Shown here piece by piece: positions 48,033 through 57,760 of a stretch of 64,000 nt of DNA. The notes below the pieces were generated by a model. It was not told the DNA's origin. It did not search any database and was given only the letters and a program-made list of their open reading frames with translations. The stretch is from assembly GCF_002355595.1 (NCBI RefSeq), contig NZ_AP017422.1, forward strand, positions 3,410,001 to 3,474,000, given 5' to 3'. A program made the position numbers and the translations under genes. This DNA is from Filimonas lacunae (GTDB taxonomy: Bacteria > Bacteroidota > Bacteroidia > Chitinophagales > Chitinophagaceae). The number at the start of each line of letters is the position of its first letter. Positions within the stretch are counted from its first letter, which is position 1.

Positions 48033-51000
48033 TTAGAACGTTACATTTAAACCAATCAGGTAGCTACGGGTAGAAGGCGTGTTGGTACCAACAATCAAAA
48101 TACGGCTTACACCAGCTACTGCTACGTTCTGATCACCATAAGAGTTCGGCTCTGGGTCCATGCCAGATTCCTTTTTATAGGGCGAAAACAGCACAAAGGG
48201 ATTTTCCAGTGTACAATACACACGCATTTTTTGTATTCCTGCAGTCTTCATCCACTTCTGACCAAAACTGTATCCTAAAGTAATGGTACGGATTTTCATA
48301 TAGGAGGCATCAAAATAAGCCAGCGTACTGCCATATTTCGGATTATCGCCACCTACCCCACCAGGGCGTGGATATTTAGCATTGGTATGTGTAGGTGTCC
48401 AGTAATCTACCTTCACGTTGTTTCCTGATCTGGAATTCAGGTTGTTCAGATAACCTGATGAACCATAAAGAGCGCTGGTAAGGATACCACCATTTTTGAA
48501 AGCACCGATAACACTCAGCTCAAAACCTTTATATGCCACGCGTGTGTTAAAGCCTCCTTCAAAATTCGATTGTATTTTTTGCACTTGCCTGTCATCAGGC
48601 CCTATGGCACGTACCGGTGTGCCGTCGGGATTATAACCACCCGTGTATTGAACTTTCACCATACCCACTTTTCCGCCCGGCTCCAATATATTCATATGCT
48701 GTTGTGCACTATCAGCCGTCTGCCATAAGCCCACTTTCTGGTAATCATAGATTACATCAATCGGGGAACCAACAAACCAAAGGTTACCTGGATCCTTCGT
48801 AAGGCCAGAAGCCAGTCTTACCAGCTTATTGCGGTTACCGTATATGTTTACGCCCGCTTCCCATGTCCAGCCGTTAAGGTTGTCGAGAATTACACCATTC
48901 AATGTCAGCTCTATACCCTTGTTCTGAGTAGCGCCAATATTTGCAGTGTAATTGTCAACACCCGAAGTAGGCGGTAAGCCTACTTTTAGCAATACATTAT
49001 CTGTATTTTGTACATAATATTCTAACGTACCACTTAACCTGTTTTTAAACATGGAGAAGTCAACTCCATAGTTCCAGGTTTTAGAAAACTCCCAGCCCAG
49101 CTTTGGGTTAGGCAGTTGTGTTACGTACATGCCTGTGTTATTGTCCGCGCCAAAATTATAAGGCACAGTAGTTAACAAGCCCAGAGTTTGATAAGGGTTG
49201 ATTGCCTGGTTAGAGGTTTGTCCGTAACCCACGCGCAATTTCAACATATCAAACAAAGACTTGTTCTTCATAAAAGATTCATTGCTTATATTCCAACCGG
49301 CAGATACTGCCGGGTAAGCATGCCATTTATGCCCTGGGGCTAACACAGAAGAGGCATCAGTACGAAAGGTAGCACTAAACATATACCTGTCGTCGAAGGA
49401 GTATATCGCACGTCCCATCCACGACATCAACCCGCTTTGGGTATAGCTCTGGTTGTTAGGATCGGTAGTAGCTGCAATGTTGGCCCTGCCCAGGTTATAA
49501 AACTGAAAGGCATCGGAAGGGATATCCCTGGCATAAGAACTGGAACCCCAGGCAGTAGTTTGTTGTGCAGAATACAGACCAACCGCATTGATTTTATGCT
49601 TGCCTTTAAAAACACGGTCATACGTAAGCAGGTTTTCTATGGTCCAGTTAAGCGATTCCGAGTTACTGATGGTAGCATTTGAAACCGTAGTAGCTACACC
49701 ACTGAACACTCCCTGCCCGGTATAAGTGCCGTAATTGCTCTGGCGAAAGTTTAAACCGATATTAGCACGATACTTTAATCCTTCCACTCCGGGTATCTTT
49801 ACTTCGCCATACAGCGAGTTATAGGAGCTTAAGGCACGGGTAAGATCAATGTATTTATTACCCAATGCTTCCAGGGAATGCCTGGTATACACCCATTGAG
49901 CGCCGGACGTATTCTGGGTAACTATCGACTTCCAGCTGCCATCGGCATTGTAAGGGCTGAGAATAGGAGACAACCCTACGGCATTACCCGGACTCAGATT
50001 GGTGTTATGGTTATTAGAGTAGTTGGTGTTAGTGGTAATTCCTATACGTAAAGCATTACCAATACGCTGTTCCAGGGAAGTACGAAGAGAATAACGCTCA
50101 AAGTATTGAGTGGGTATCACACCCTGTTCTTTGTAATATCCTAATCCCACGCTGTAATTCCCTTTTTCAGAACCACCGGATATATCCAAACCATGGTTGG
50201 TAACCCAGCCGGTTCTATACAATAAATCCTGCCAGTCGGTATTTACCGAATCTTTTTCATCCAGCGTATTATTAAAGACCATACCGTTGGCGGCAGCTGC
50301 TTTACGTAAAGCAACGAACTCTGGTCCGCTCATCATAGGATACTTGCCAAATACGGTTTTAGCACCATAAAAGCCGTTATAACTTAAACGCGCTTTTTGT
50401 CCCTGTGAGCCCTTATTGGTAGTGATTAATACCACACCATTGGCACCACGCGAACCGTAAATAGCGGTAGCAGAGGCATCTTTCAGTATGTCCACACTTT
50501 TAATGCTGTTGGGATCAATATCACTGATAGAGCCGCTGAACGGAATACCATCCAGTACGATCAGGGGATCGTTAGAGGCATTGAGTGAGCGGGTACCACG
50601 GATACGGATTTGCATATCAGACCCGGGCTTGGTAGAGGTTTGCGACATTACCACCCCTGCCACACGGCCCTGTAAAGCACGTGCCACGTTAGGTGCCGGA
50701 ATTTCTGTCACCTTATCCCCTGCAATGGAAGCAACGGAACCCGTTACATCTTTCTTACGCTGGCTGCCGTAACCAATAACAATTACCTCATTGGTAGTAC
50801 TGCTGGTTGCTGTGGTTAAGGTTACTAGAACTGAAGCACGGTTATTAACAGGCACCTCTATGGAATTGTACCCCACTGAAGAGACCACCAGGGTGGCCGT
50901 TGGTGATACCGTAATAACGAAGTTTCCGTTTTCATCGGCAGAAACCCCACCAGAACGCCCCTTCACCGTTACAGAAGCTTGCGGAACCGGCTGTCCGCTT

Positions 51001-51158
51001 TCATTTTTTACCTGCCCCGTAACCTTTGTTGTGTTTTGGGCATAAGCAGTAGATAAGATAAAGGCAAACAAGGCCAGCCCTACAAAAGAATACTTAAACC
51101 AGTAGGGCCATTTGTAAGGATGTACATCCTTTAGCAGACGATACTCTGAAATACGCAT
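48033..51158 (-). CDS. SusC/RagA-family TonB-linked outer membrane transporter
   Basis: 1041 residues. An N-terminal extension precedes the hydrophobic signal (FVGLALFAFILSTAYAQ, about 25-41), then a carboxypeptidase-like regulatory domain (VTGQVKNESGQPVPQASVTV), a TonB-box-like segment and plug (VIGYGSQRKKDVTGSVAS, LDGIPFSGSISDIDPNSIKS, DASATAIYGSRGANGVVLI) and a 22-strand barrel. There is no STN domain, so it should not signal to an anti-sigma factor, in line with the lack of one here. Divergent from the CE1 esterases across 389 bp that contain two operator-like palindromes. Confidence 0.95.
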   Translation of the reverse strand: MRISEYRLLKDVHPYKWPYWFKYSFVGLALFAFILSTAYAQNTTKVTGQVKNESGQPVPQASVTVKGRSGGVSADENGNFVITVSPTATLVVSSVGYNSIEVPVNNRASVLVTLTTATSSTTNEVIVIGYGSQRKKDVTGSVASIAGDKVTEIPAPNVARALQGRVAGVVMSQTSTKPGSDMQIRIRGTRSLNASNDPLIVLDGIPFSGSISDIDPNSIKSVDILKDASATAIYGSRGANGVVLITTNKGSQGQKARLSYNGFYGAKTVFGKYPMMSGPEFVALRKAAAANGMVFNNTLDEKDSVNTDWQDLLYRTGWVTNHGLDISGGSEKGNYSVGLGYYKEQGVIPTQYFERYSLRTSLEQRIGNALRIGITTNTNYSNNHNTNLSPGNAVGLSPILSPYNADGSWKSIVTQNTSGAQWVYTRHSLEALGNKYIDLTRALSSYNSLYGEVKIPGVEGLKYRANIGLNFRQSNYGTYTGQGVFSGVATTVSNATISNSESLNWTIENLLTYDRVFKGKHKINAVGLYSAQQTTAWGSSSYARDIPSDAFQFYNLGRANIAATTDPNNQSYTQSGLMSWMGRAIYSFDDRYMFSATFRTDASSVLAPGHKWHAYPAVSAGWNISNESFMKNKSLFDMLKLRVGYGQTSNQAINPYQTLGLLTTVPYNFGADNNTGMYVTQLPNPKLGWEFSKTWNYGVDFSMFKNRLSGTLEYYVQNTDNVLLKVGLPPTSGVDNYTANIGATQNKGIELTLNGVILDNLNGWTWEAGVNIYGNRNKLVRLASGLTKDPGNLWFVGSPIDVIYDYQKVGLWQTADSAQQHMNILEPGGKVGMVKVQYTGGYNPDGTPVRAIGPDDRQVQKIQSNFEGGFNTRVAYKGFELSVIGAFKNGGILTSALYGSSGYLNNLNSRSGNNVKVDYWTPTHTNAKYPRPGGVGGDNPKYGSTLAYFDASYMKIRTITLGYSFGQKWMKTAGIQKMRVYCTLENPFVLFSPYKKESGMDPEPNSYGDQNVAVAGVSRILIVGTNTPSTRSYLIGLNVTF

Positions 51159-51206
51159 AGTTTTTGGCGTTAAAAATTTACAGATAAATAGTGCGCAGGA
51201 AATAAA

Positions 51207-51224
51207 ATTACAATCGATTTCATA
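51207..51224. promoter_or_regulatory. LacI-operator-like site near susC
   Basis: The 18-bp site is centred on AATCGATT (51212-51219) with flanks ATTAC and TCATA. It shares the CAATCGATTWC pattern with 27862-27879 and 51476-51493. About 40 bp upstream of the SusC start on the minus strand. Confidence 0.45.
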
Positions 51225-51475
51225 AAACAGTCTTTTTTAGCTGAGGTCAATAGGCAATTAAACATGAATATTGGATTGTGATTTTATTACCGGATTCTGG
51301 TTCAGTTTATAGATACCGTAGGATTCATCAAGAAAGAAGGGACGTATAAAGCAAAGCATTTCAATTAGTTACAATAACAACAAGCAATCTTTCTTTCTAT
51401 GGCATCAATAATCTGGCAAACCTGTTCCGTGAAATAAATGCACCGGAACCGCATCTGCAAGGTAAATGTAGTAAT

Positions 51476-51493
51476 TTTTCAATCGATTACATA
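51476..51493. promoter_or_regulatory. LacI-operator-like site near the CE1 esterases
   Basis: The site is centred on AATCGATT (51481-51488) followed by ACATA. Its right half GATTAC equals the half-site of the perfect palindrome at 61123-61140. It lies about 55 bp before the esterase ATG at 51548. Confidence 0.45.
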
Positions 51494-51508
51494 AATTTCA
51501 AAAAATAG

Positions 51509-52663
<1,155 letters not shown>

Positions 52664-52674
52664 ATTATCCTGAT

Positions 52675-52722
52675 AACACAGTTATGCCTGGTGTCCCCCC
52701 ATATACACCAGGCATTGTGTTG
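52675..52722 (+). terminator. Long hairpin between the two CE1 genes
   Basis: TGCCTGGTGT (52685-52694) pairs perfectly with ACACCAGGCA (52705-52714), extended by an outer AACACA/TGTGTT pair. It lacks a strong T-tract. It may lower read-through or protect the upstream message, as for the other intercistronic hairpins of the locus. Confidence 0.5.
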
Positions 52723-52742
52723 TTGCTACAAAACAAACAACC

Positions 52743-53912
52743 ATGAACTATAGAATAGGCATCACTGCCATAGCTGCCACACTGCTCAGCCATTTTTGTT
52801 CAGCACAGAACATTTCCGCAGCAAACGAAACATTCCAACCCGCAGCCAGCAACCAACCCGGCAAACCCTATCCGCAGGTAAACAACAAAGGCATTGTACG
52901 GGTCAGCATCAGCGCCCCACTTGCCAATAAGGTACAACTGGATATAGGCGGCAAAAAGTATGACCTCGCTAAAGATGATAAAGGCGTTTGGACAGGTGAA
53001 TGTCTTCCGCAGGATGAAGGCTTCCACTACTATCAACTGATCATAGACGGAGCCGCTATCCCCGACCCTTCCAGCCGTTATTTCTACGGTGCAGGAAGAC
53101 TGGGCAGCGGAATAGAAATACCAGCACATGACGAGGAATTTTACGCCTTAAAAGACGTGCCACACGGCCTGATATCTGAAAACATCTATTATTCCACAAT
53201 CACCAAAGCCTGGCGCAGATGCTTTGTGTATGCGCCTGCCGCCTACTACAACAATAACACCACCCGCTTTCCCGTGCTATACCTGCAACACGGAAGCTTT
53301 GAAGATGAAACCGGATGGGCCACACAAGGCAAGGCTAACCTGATACTGGATAACCTCATTGCCCAGCAAAAAGCCAAACCCATGCTGATAGTGATGGATA
53401 ACGGTTATGCCTATACTCCCTCCGATAAAACCACACCCACACCGGGTAAGCAACCCCCTTCCATTTTTGAAGAGGTATTGATCAAAGAAGTAATCCCCAT
53501 GATCGACACCCGCTTTCGCACCATCGCCAATAAGGACAACCGAGCCATAGCCGGGCTTTCCATGGGCGCCAATCAAACTATGCGCATTGTGATGAACAAC
53601 CTGGATAAATTCTCTTATTACGGCGGTTTTAGCGGCACATCCAACTATCCCGATTCCAGCACAATTGACCCGCATACATTTTTAGGAGGCAAGTTTTCCA
53701 ATGGCGCATCCGTAAATAAACAACTGAAAGTGTTATGGCTGGGCTTAGGCACCCGGGAGCCAGTCCCCTTCCCTGCATCTGTAGGTGCATTTCGCACTAT
53801 GCTGGATAAGCAGGGCATTAAACACGTTTACTACGAATCGCCTAAAACAGCGCACGAGTGGCTTACCTGGCGGCGTAGTTTGTATCAGTTCGCACCTTTG
53901 TTGTTCAGATAA
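52743..53912 (+). CDS. CE1-type esterase with N-terminal E-set domain (paralogue)
   Basis: 389 residues, signal peptide 1-22. E-set domain about 45-145 (VRVSISAPLANKVQLDIGGK) and CE1 domain about 150-389 with Ser273 in GLSMGA (alanine where the paralogues have glycine after the nucleophile elbow), likely acid Glu339 (GTREP) and His371 in TAHEWLTW. Clear paralogue of the preceding gene and of the second half of the double esterase at 25823. It probably differs in acyl specificity. A hairpin terminator starts at its stop codon. Confidence 0.87.
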   Translation: MNYRIGITAIAATLLSHFCSAQNISAANETFQPAASNQPGKPYPQVNNKGIVRVSISAPLANKVQLDIGGKKYDLAKDDKGVWTGECLPQDEGFHYYQLIIDGAAIPDPSSRYFYGAGRLGSGIEIPAHDEEFYALKDVPHGLISENIYYSTITKAWRRCFVYAPAAYYNNNTTRFPVLYLQHGSFEDETGWATQGKANLILDNLIAQQKAKPMLIVMDNGYAYTPSDKTTPTPGKQPPSIFEEVLIKEVIPMIDTRFRTIANKDNRAIAGLSMGANQTMRIVMNNLDKFSYYGGFSGTSNYPDSSTIDPHTFLGGKFSNGASVNKQLKVLWLGLGTREPVPFPASVGAFRTMLDKQGIKHVYYESPKTAHEWLTWRRSLYQFAPLLFR

Positions 53913-53934
53913 AAGTGCGTTTTTCGCACCTTTT
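53911..53934 (+). terminator. Hairpin terminator at the CE1 stop
   Basis: AAAAGTGCG (53911-53919) pairs with CGCACCTTTT (53925-53934) with one bulged base, giving a T-rich 3' side. It ends the CE1 pair and separates it from the NmrA-AraC unit. Confidence 0.65.
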
Positions 53935-54030
53935 AATCTGCATCGTTGCTTTTGGCTACATCAATCATAGATTTGGTGATGCCTGCTTACAAATTACCCG
54001 GGACCTTTGTGTAGTCAAAGCAACAGAAGT

Positions 54031-54915
54031 ATGAAAATTATTGTAACAGGTTCATTAGGCAACATCAGCAAGCCACTTGCATCAGAACTGATCAGGCAGG
54101 GACATGATGTTGCCATCATCAGCAGCCAGGCCGCAAAACAACAGGATATTGAAGCCCTGGGCGCAAAAGCGGCCATTGGCTCGGTGGAAGATGCCGCATT
54201 TTTAACAGCAGCGTTTGCCGGAGCAGATGCCGTTTACGCAATGACGCCACCTAATTATGCAGCTTCGGACCTGATTGGTTATTACCGCCATGTAGCACTT
54301 GCCTATGCCAAAGCCGCGAAAGCCGCCAATGTACCACACCTTGTATACCTGAGCAGCTACGGAGCAGACCTCGAAAAAGGGTCCGGCATTATTGGGGGAT
54401 CGCATCAGGCGGAAGGAATTTTGACTGCACTGGATAACATTACCATTACCCTGCTGCGGCCCGGCTACTTCTACTATAACCTGTACCAATTCACGGGCAT
54501 GATTAAAGCGCAGGACTTCATGGGGTCCAACTATGGCGGTGAAGATAAACTGGTGATGGTATCGCCTTTAGACATTGCAGCAGCGGCGGCTGAAGAACTG
54601 ACGAACGCTACACCGCAAAACAAAGTCCGCTACATTGCCAGTGATGAAAAAACATGTAATGAAGTAGCCCGCATAATAGGAGAAGCCATTGGCAAACCTG
54701 ACCTTACCTGGCTCACCTTCACTGATGAACAGGTAAAAAATAACCTGCTGGAACACGGCATGCCACCGGCTGCTGCCGGACTACTGGTAGAACTGAACGC
54801 AGCTATTCATAGCGGATTATTGGCCAGCGACTATGAAAAGCATCCACCTGCCCTGGGTAAAGTAAAACTGCAGGACTTTGTAAAAGAATTTGCTGCGGCC
54901 TATCAACAGGGGTAA
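54031..54915 (+). CDS. NmrA-like NAD(P)-binding protein
   Basis: 294 residues from the ATG at 54031 (MKIIVTGSLGNI); an in-frame ATG at 54007 adds eight residues before the Rossmann strand and is less likely. The dinucleotide-binding motif is GSLGNIS and the body follows the NmrA/atypical SDR pattern (GADAVYAMTPPNY, LVYLSSYGADLEKGSG, LRPGYFYYNL). Such proteins act as redox-sensing regulators or NAD(P)H quinone reductases, and no substrate can be assigned. An AraC gene follows 12 bp downstream, likely co-transcribed. Confidence 0.8.
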   Translation: MKIIVTGSLGNISKPLASELIRQGHDVAIISSQAAKQQDIEALGAKAAIGSVEDAAFLTAAFAGADAVYAMTPPNYAASDLIGYYRHVALAYAKAAKAANVPHLVYLSSYGADLEKGSGIIGGSHQAEGILTALDNITITLLRPGYFYYNLYQFTGMIKAQDFMGSNYGGEDKLVMVSPLDIAAAAAEELTNATPQNKVRYIASDEKTCNEVARIIGEAIGKPDLTWLTFTDEQVKNNLLEHGMPPAAAGLLVELNAAIHSGLLASDYEKHPPALGKVKLQDFVKEFAAAYQQG

Positions 54916-54927
54916 ATTTATAGTATC

Positions 54928-55854
54928 ATGGCCGCTCAGCAACTCATACGCATTAAAACCATCAGCGCTTTCCATCAGTTTATGGAACTGCCCCAGCCTG
55001 CTCACCCGCTGGTGAGTGTGGCCAGGTTTGAGGATGCGAAACGACAGTATACAGCACCGATCAGCAGGATCATGGATTTTTATTCCATCGCCATTAAGCG
55101 GAATAATTTTGTGAAGATGAAATATGGTCAGCAGGATTATGATTTTGATGAAGGCATCCTGTTCTGTATGTCGCCAGGACAACTGCTGCGCATTGAGTGG
55201 GACGCTACACAAGAAAAAGAACAAATATTTACGGGATGGAACCTGTTGATCCATCCCGATTTTCTATGGAATACGCCCCTGGCCAAAACCATCAAAAAAT
55301 ATGAGTTCTTTGATTATAAAGTAAACGAGGCGCTGTTTCTTTCTCTCAAGGAGGAAAAGCAACTGATCAGCATTATGGAAAACATTGACGAAGAGTGCCG
55401 CTCCAACGTAGATCAATTTAGCCAAAGTGTGATCATAGCCCAGATAGAATTACTGCTTACCTATACCGAACGTTTCTACCACCGCCAGTTCATTACCCGT
55501 AAGGTAAGCAACCATAAAGTATTAGACCGTTTGGAAGATGTACTTTCCGCCTGTTTCAACAGTGAAGAACTGGACAAACAAGGCCTGCCCACTGTTATTT
55601 ACGTGGCTGAACAAATGAATATTTCGCCCAATTACCTGAGCGGTTTGCTGAAAACACTCACCGGGCAAAACACCCAACAGCATATACACAACAAACTAAT
55701 AGAAAAAGCAAAGGAAAAATTATCTACCAGCAGCTTATCGGTAAGCGAAGTAGCCTATGAACTGGGCTTTACCCATCCTCAATCGTTCAGCAAGCTATTC
55801 AAAGCAAAGACCAGCTTATCTCCGCAGGCATTCAGAGCCGGGTTTAACTGTTAG
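54928..55854 (+). CDS. AraC-family transcriptional regulator
   Basis: 308 residues. The N-terminal 190 residues form an uncharacterised sensor (cupin-like start, PLVSVARFEDAKRQ, ILFCMSPGQLLRIEW); the C-terminal 100 residues hold the AraC HTH pair (VAEQMNISPNYLSGLLKTL and VAYELGFTHPQSFSKLFKAK, then LSPQAFR). The arrangement NmrA-like oxidoreductase plus AraC in one operon recurs in Bacteroidota and suggests control of the oxidoreductase, perhaps in redox or xenobiotic response, not glycan use. Confidence 0.85.
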   Translation: MAAQQLIRIKTISAFHQFMELPQPAHPLVSVARFEDAKRQYTAPISRIMDFYSIAIKRNNFVKMKYGQQDYDFDEGILFCMSPGQLLRIEWDATQEKEQIFTGWNLLIHPDFLWNTPLAKTIKKYEFFDYKVNEALFLSLKEEKQLISIMENIDEECRSNVDQFSQSVIIAQIELLLTYTERFYHRQFITRKVSNHKVLDRLEDVLSACFNSEELDKQGLPTVIYVAEQMNISPNYLSGLLKTLTGQNTQQHIHNKLIEKAKEKLSTSSLSVSEVAYELGFTHPQSFSKLFKAKTSLSPQAFRAGFNC

Positions 55855-55994
55855 GTTTTATCTTTAAAAAATTACTCTACCAGGGTAAACCGGCAAATGG
55901 TCAAAATTCGTTGCTACATGGTTAAGATGTATCTACTATAAAAGAAGGTAATAGTGGAAATTAGGTAATTATTCAAAACCTAAACAAACACAAA

Positions 55995-56396
55995 ATGAAA
56001 TCACTATTCCTTTCACTTTTTTTGGTAGTAGCAACTGCGCTGGGCGCCAGCACTTATGCACAAACTACCATTAACTTTCCAGTTTCCGGTGGTTCTTATA
56101 CTGTTTATGCACCAGCTGGATATAAGTTTTCAAGCGGGCCTGTTTCCAGTGGTAACGGCTTTATCTTTTCCTATTCCAGCACTTCCGACATTTGTGCAGT
56201 ATCGGCATCTGCCAATACTACTTATTACGATCGGACAGTATATGCAACATGGACACTGACGCCCAAAACCGGCAGCGGTTCTGCCGGCACGATTAGTTAT
56301 ATATTCTATCAACCCGGTAGCGTACCGCCACCTTTTGCTGATTTGCAGGATGCTGTTTTGTTTACACCAACGATACCGCTGCTGAATAAACAATAA
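55995..56396 (+). CDS. Small secreted protein of unknown function
   Basis: 133 residues with a clear signal peptide 1-22 (LFLVVATALGASTYAQ). The mature part is Ser/Tyr/Thr-rich with predicted beta structure (FPVSGGSYTVYAPAGYKF, TYYDRTVYATWTLTPKTG) and a Pro-rich stretch PGSVPPPFADLQD. I recognise no family. It stands alone between the AraC gene (140 bp upstream) and a good terminator (56428-56467), so it appears to be a single-gene transcript. Confidence 0.65.
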   Translation: MKSLFLSLFLVVATALGASTYAQTTINFPVSGGSYTVYAPAGYKFSSGPVSSGNGFIFSYSSTSDICAVSASANTTYYDRTVYATWTLTPKTGSGSAGTISYIFYQPGSVPPPFADLQDAVLFTPTIPLLNKQ

Positions 56397-56427
56397 AAGT
56401 ATTGATTATAAAAAAGAGGTAATTACT

Positions 56428-56473
56428 GGCTAGTGATGGCAGTGGCGTTTTGCTGCCGTCACCAGCCTTTTTG
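56428..56473 (+). terminator. Rho-independent terminator
   Basis: GGCTAGTGATGGCAG (56428-56442) pairs with CTGCCGTCACCAGCC (56453-56467), one G-T pair and one mismatch, followed by TTTTTGTT. It ends the small secreted-protein gene. Confidence 0.85.
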
Positions 56474-56537
56474 TTGCCTGAACTTTTTATTGTCTGTAAC
56501 ATATACTTAGTGTACACTTATGACATCAGGATAACAA

Positions 56538-57506
56538 TTACAACTTAGCGTACACCACACTAAAGTAAGAGCTAAGACTAAAAGAAGTAGCGCTGCCATT
56601 ACTAGCCCAGGACGGCGTAACCATATTCATAGTGCCGCCATCCCCATTCCAACACCAGCCTAATATGGTCCAGCCTTTTGCTTTGGCATAATCTACAATG
56701 CCCGACCAGTCCGCGCCCGATCCACCGGAATTACCAAACTCTCCTATCATACAAGGCACACCTCCACTGGCCATATCATCTAAATCACTGGTGTTTACAT
56801 AGCGCCCCTTTGCCTGGTTCCAGGCACCTGGATATATATGGGCAGAAAGCACGTAATTGCCATCTGTTATTTTAGTGCCGCCATTGTATCCTTTGGCTGC
56901 TGCGGCGGCAATGGCCGTTTCCTGTCCCCAGCCGGGTATGTCAATAATAACAGTACCTGAATACACTTTACGTAAAGTGGTAATAGTGGCATTATAAGCA
57001 CTGGCATAAGCATTGGCGGTGAGGTTATGACTCCCCCATTCGTTCATCAGGTTCACGGTAAAAGAACCAGCAGCAGCAAGGCTGGCATAGTTGGCTACCC
57101 ACCAGTTGGCGGCAGCGTTCAGGTCCGCCGTATTATCCGAACCCAGCACCGTTGCTTTATGATAGGTGGCAATGACCCCATAGCCATTGCTTTTGGCATT
57201 GGCAATCCAGGTTTTGGCCTGCGTTTCGTAACCAGGTTCTATCTCAATGCGCACCGTTTTAATATTGGTTTGCTGCTTCATAAGTGACCAGGCAAAATTG
57301 GGGTTACCTCCGTTGTAATAAGAGGGTTGGATATTTACGCCATTTCCTAATCCCACTGTTTTAAAAGTGGAAACGGAATCGCCTGTAGTAGTGGAAGTAG
57401 ATTCCGCGCCGCTATCTGATTTATGACAGGCTGTTAATGCGGCAGCACAGCATACTAATAAGAAGGAGAATACAAAAAGGAAGCGCTTTTCAGTGCATTT
57501 TTCCAT
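56538..57506 (-). CDS. GH5 endo-beta-mannanase-like lipoprotein
   Basis: 322 residues from the ATG at 57506; one at 57533 adds nine residues. Lipidation Cys27 (AALTACHKS) is followed by a Ser/Thr linker and a compact GH5 barrel with acid/base Glu156 in NLMNEWGSH and nucleophile Glu256 in MIGEFGNSGG. The short barrel and these motifs resemble GH5 subfamily 8 mannanases. It would be surface anchored and cut beta-mannan, for which GH27/GH97 alpha-galactosidases of this window could remove side chains. Single gene, isolated from GH2 by a terminator. Confidence 0.78.
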   Translation of the reverse strand: MEKCTEKRFLFVFSFLLVCCAAALTACHKSDSGAESTSTTTGDSVSTFKTVGLGNGVNIQPSYYNGGNPNFAWSLMKQQTNIKTVRIEIEPGYETQAKTWIANAKSNGYGVIATYHKATVLGSDNTADLNAAANWWVANYASLAAAGSFTVNLMNEWGSHNLTANAYASAYNATITTLRKVYSGTVIIDIPGWGQETAIAAAAAKGYNGGTKITDGNYVLSAHIYPGAWNQAKGRYVNTSDLDDMASGGVPCMIGEFGNSGGSGADWSGIVDYAKAKGWTILGWCWNGDGGTMNMVTPSWASNGSATSFSLSSYFSVVYAKL

Positions 57507-57703
57507 ACGGGTAATTTTGATGAATAACAACAATCGTTAAGGATTCAAAATTACCGGATACACGTATTGAGATGTAATACCTTTTTATCCGATTGTAATA
57601 TTGTATCTACCGGACAACTGTTACTTTGCCCCCACTCTGTTATTCCATCCTTTAGCCTACACTTATATATTGCAACTCTATCTATGCCATACTATTCCCT
57701 AAA

Positions 57704-57741
57704 GCAAAAGGGTGTATCAATAGTTTGACACACCCTTTTGC
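57704..57741. terminator. Strong hairpin terminator after GH2
   Basis: GCAAAAGGGTGTATCAA (57704-57720) pairs with TTGACACACCCTTTTGC (57725-57741), one mismatch, loop TAGT. It lies 20 bp beyond the minus-strand GH2 stop. The rest of the 57507-57760 gap is A/T-rich promoter-like sequence for the GH5 gene. Confidence 0.85.
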
Positions 57742-57760
57742 CATTTATAAGTTCCTGTTA

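Noticed and set aside
53951-53975. TTTG and TAGATTTG as a Bacteroidota promoter for the NmrA-like gene
   Set aside because: The spacing between the two boxes is about 13 bases instead of about 20.
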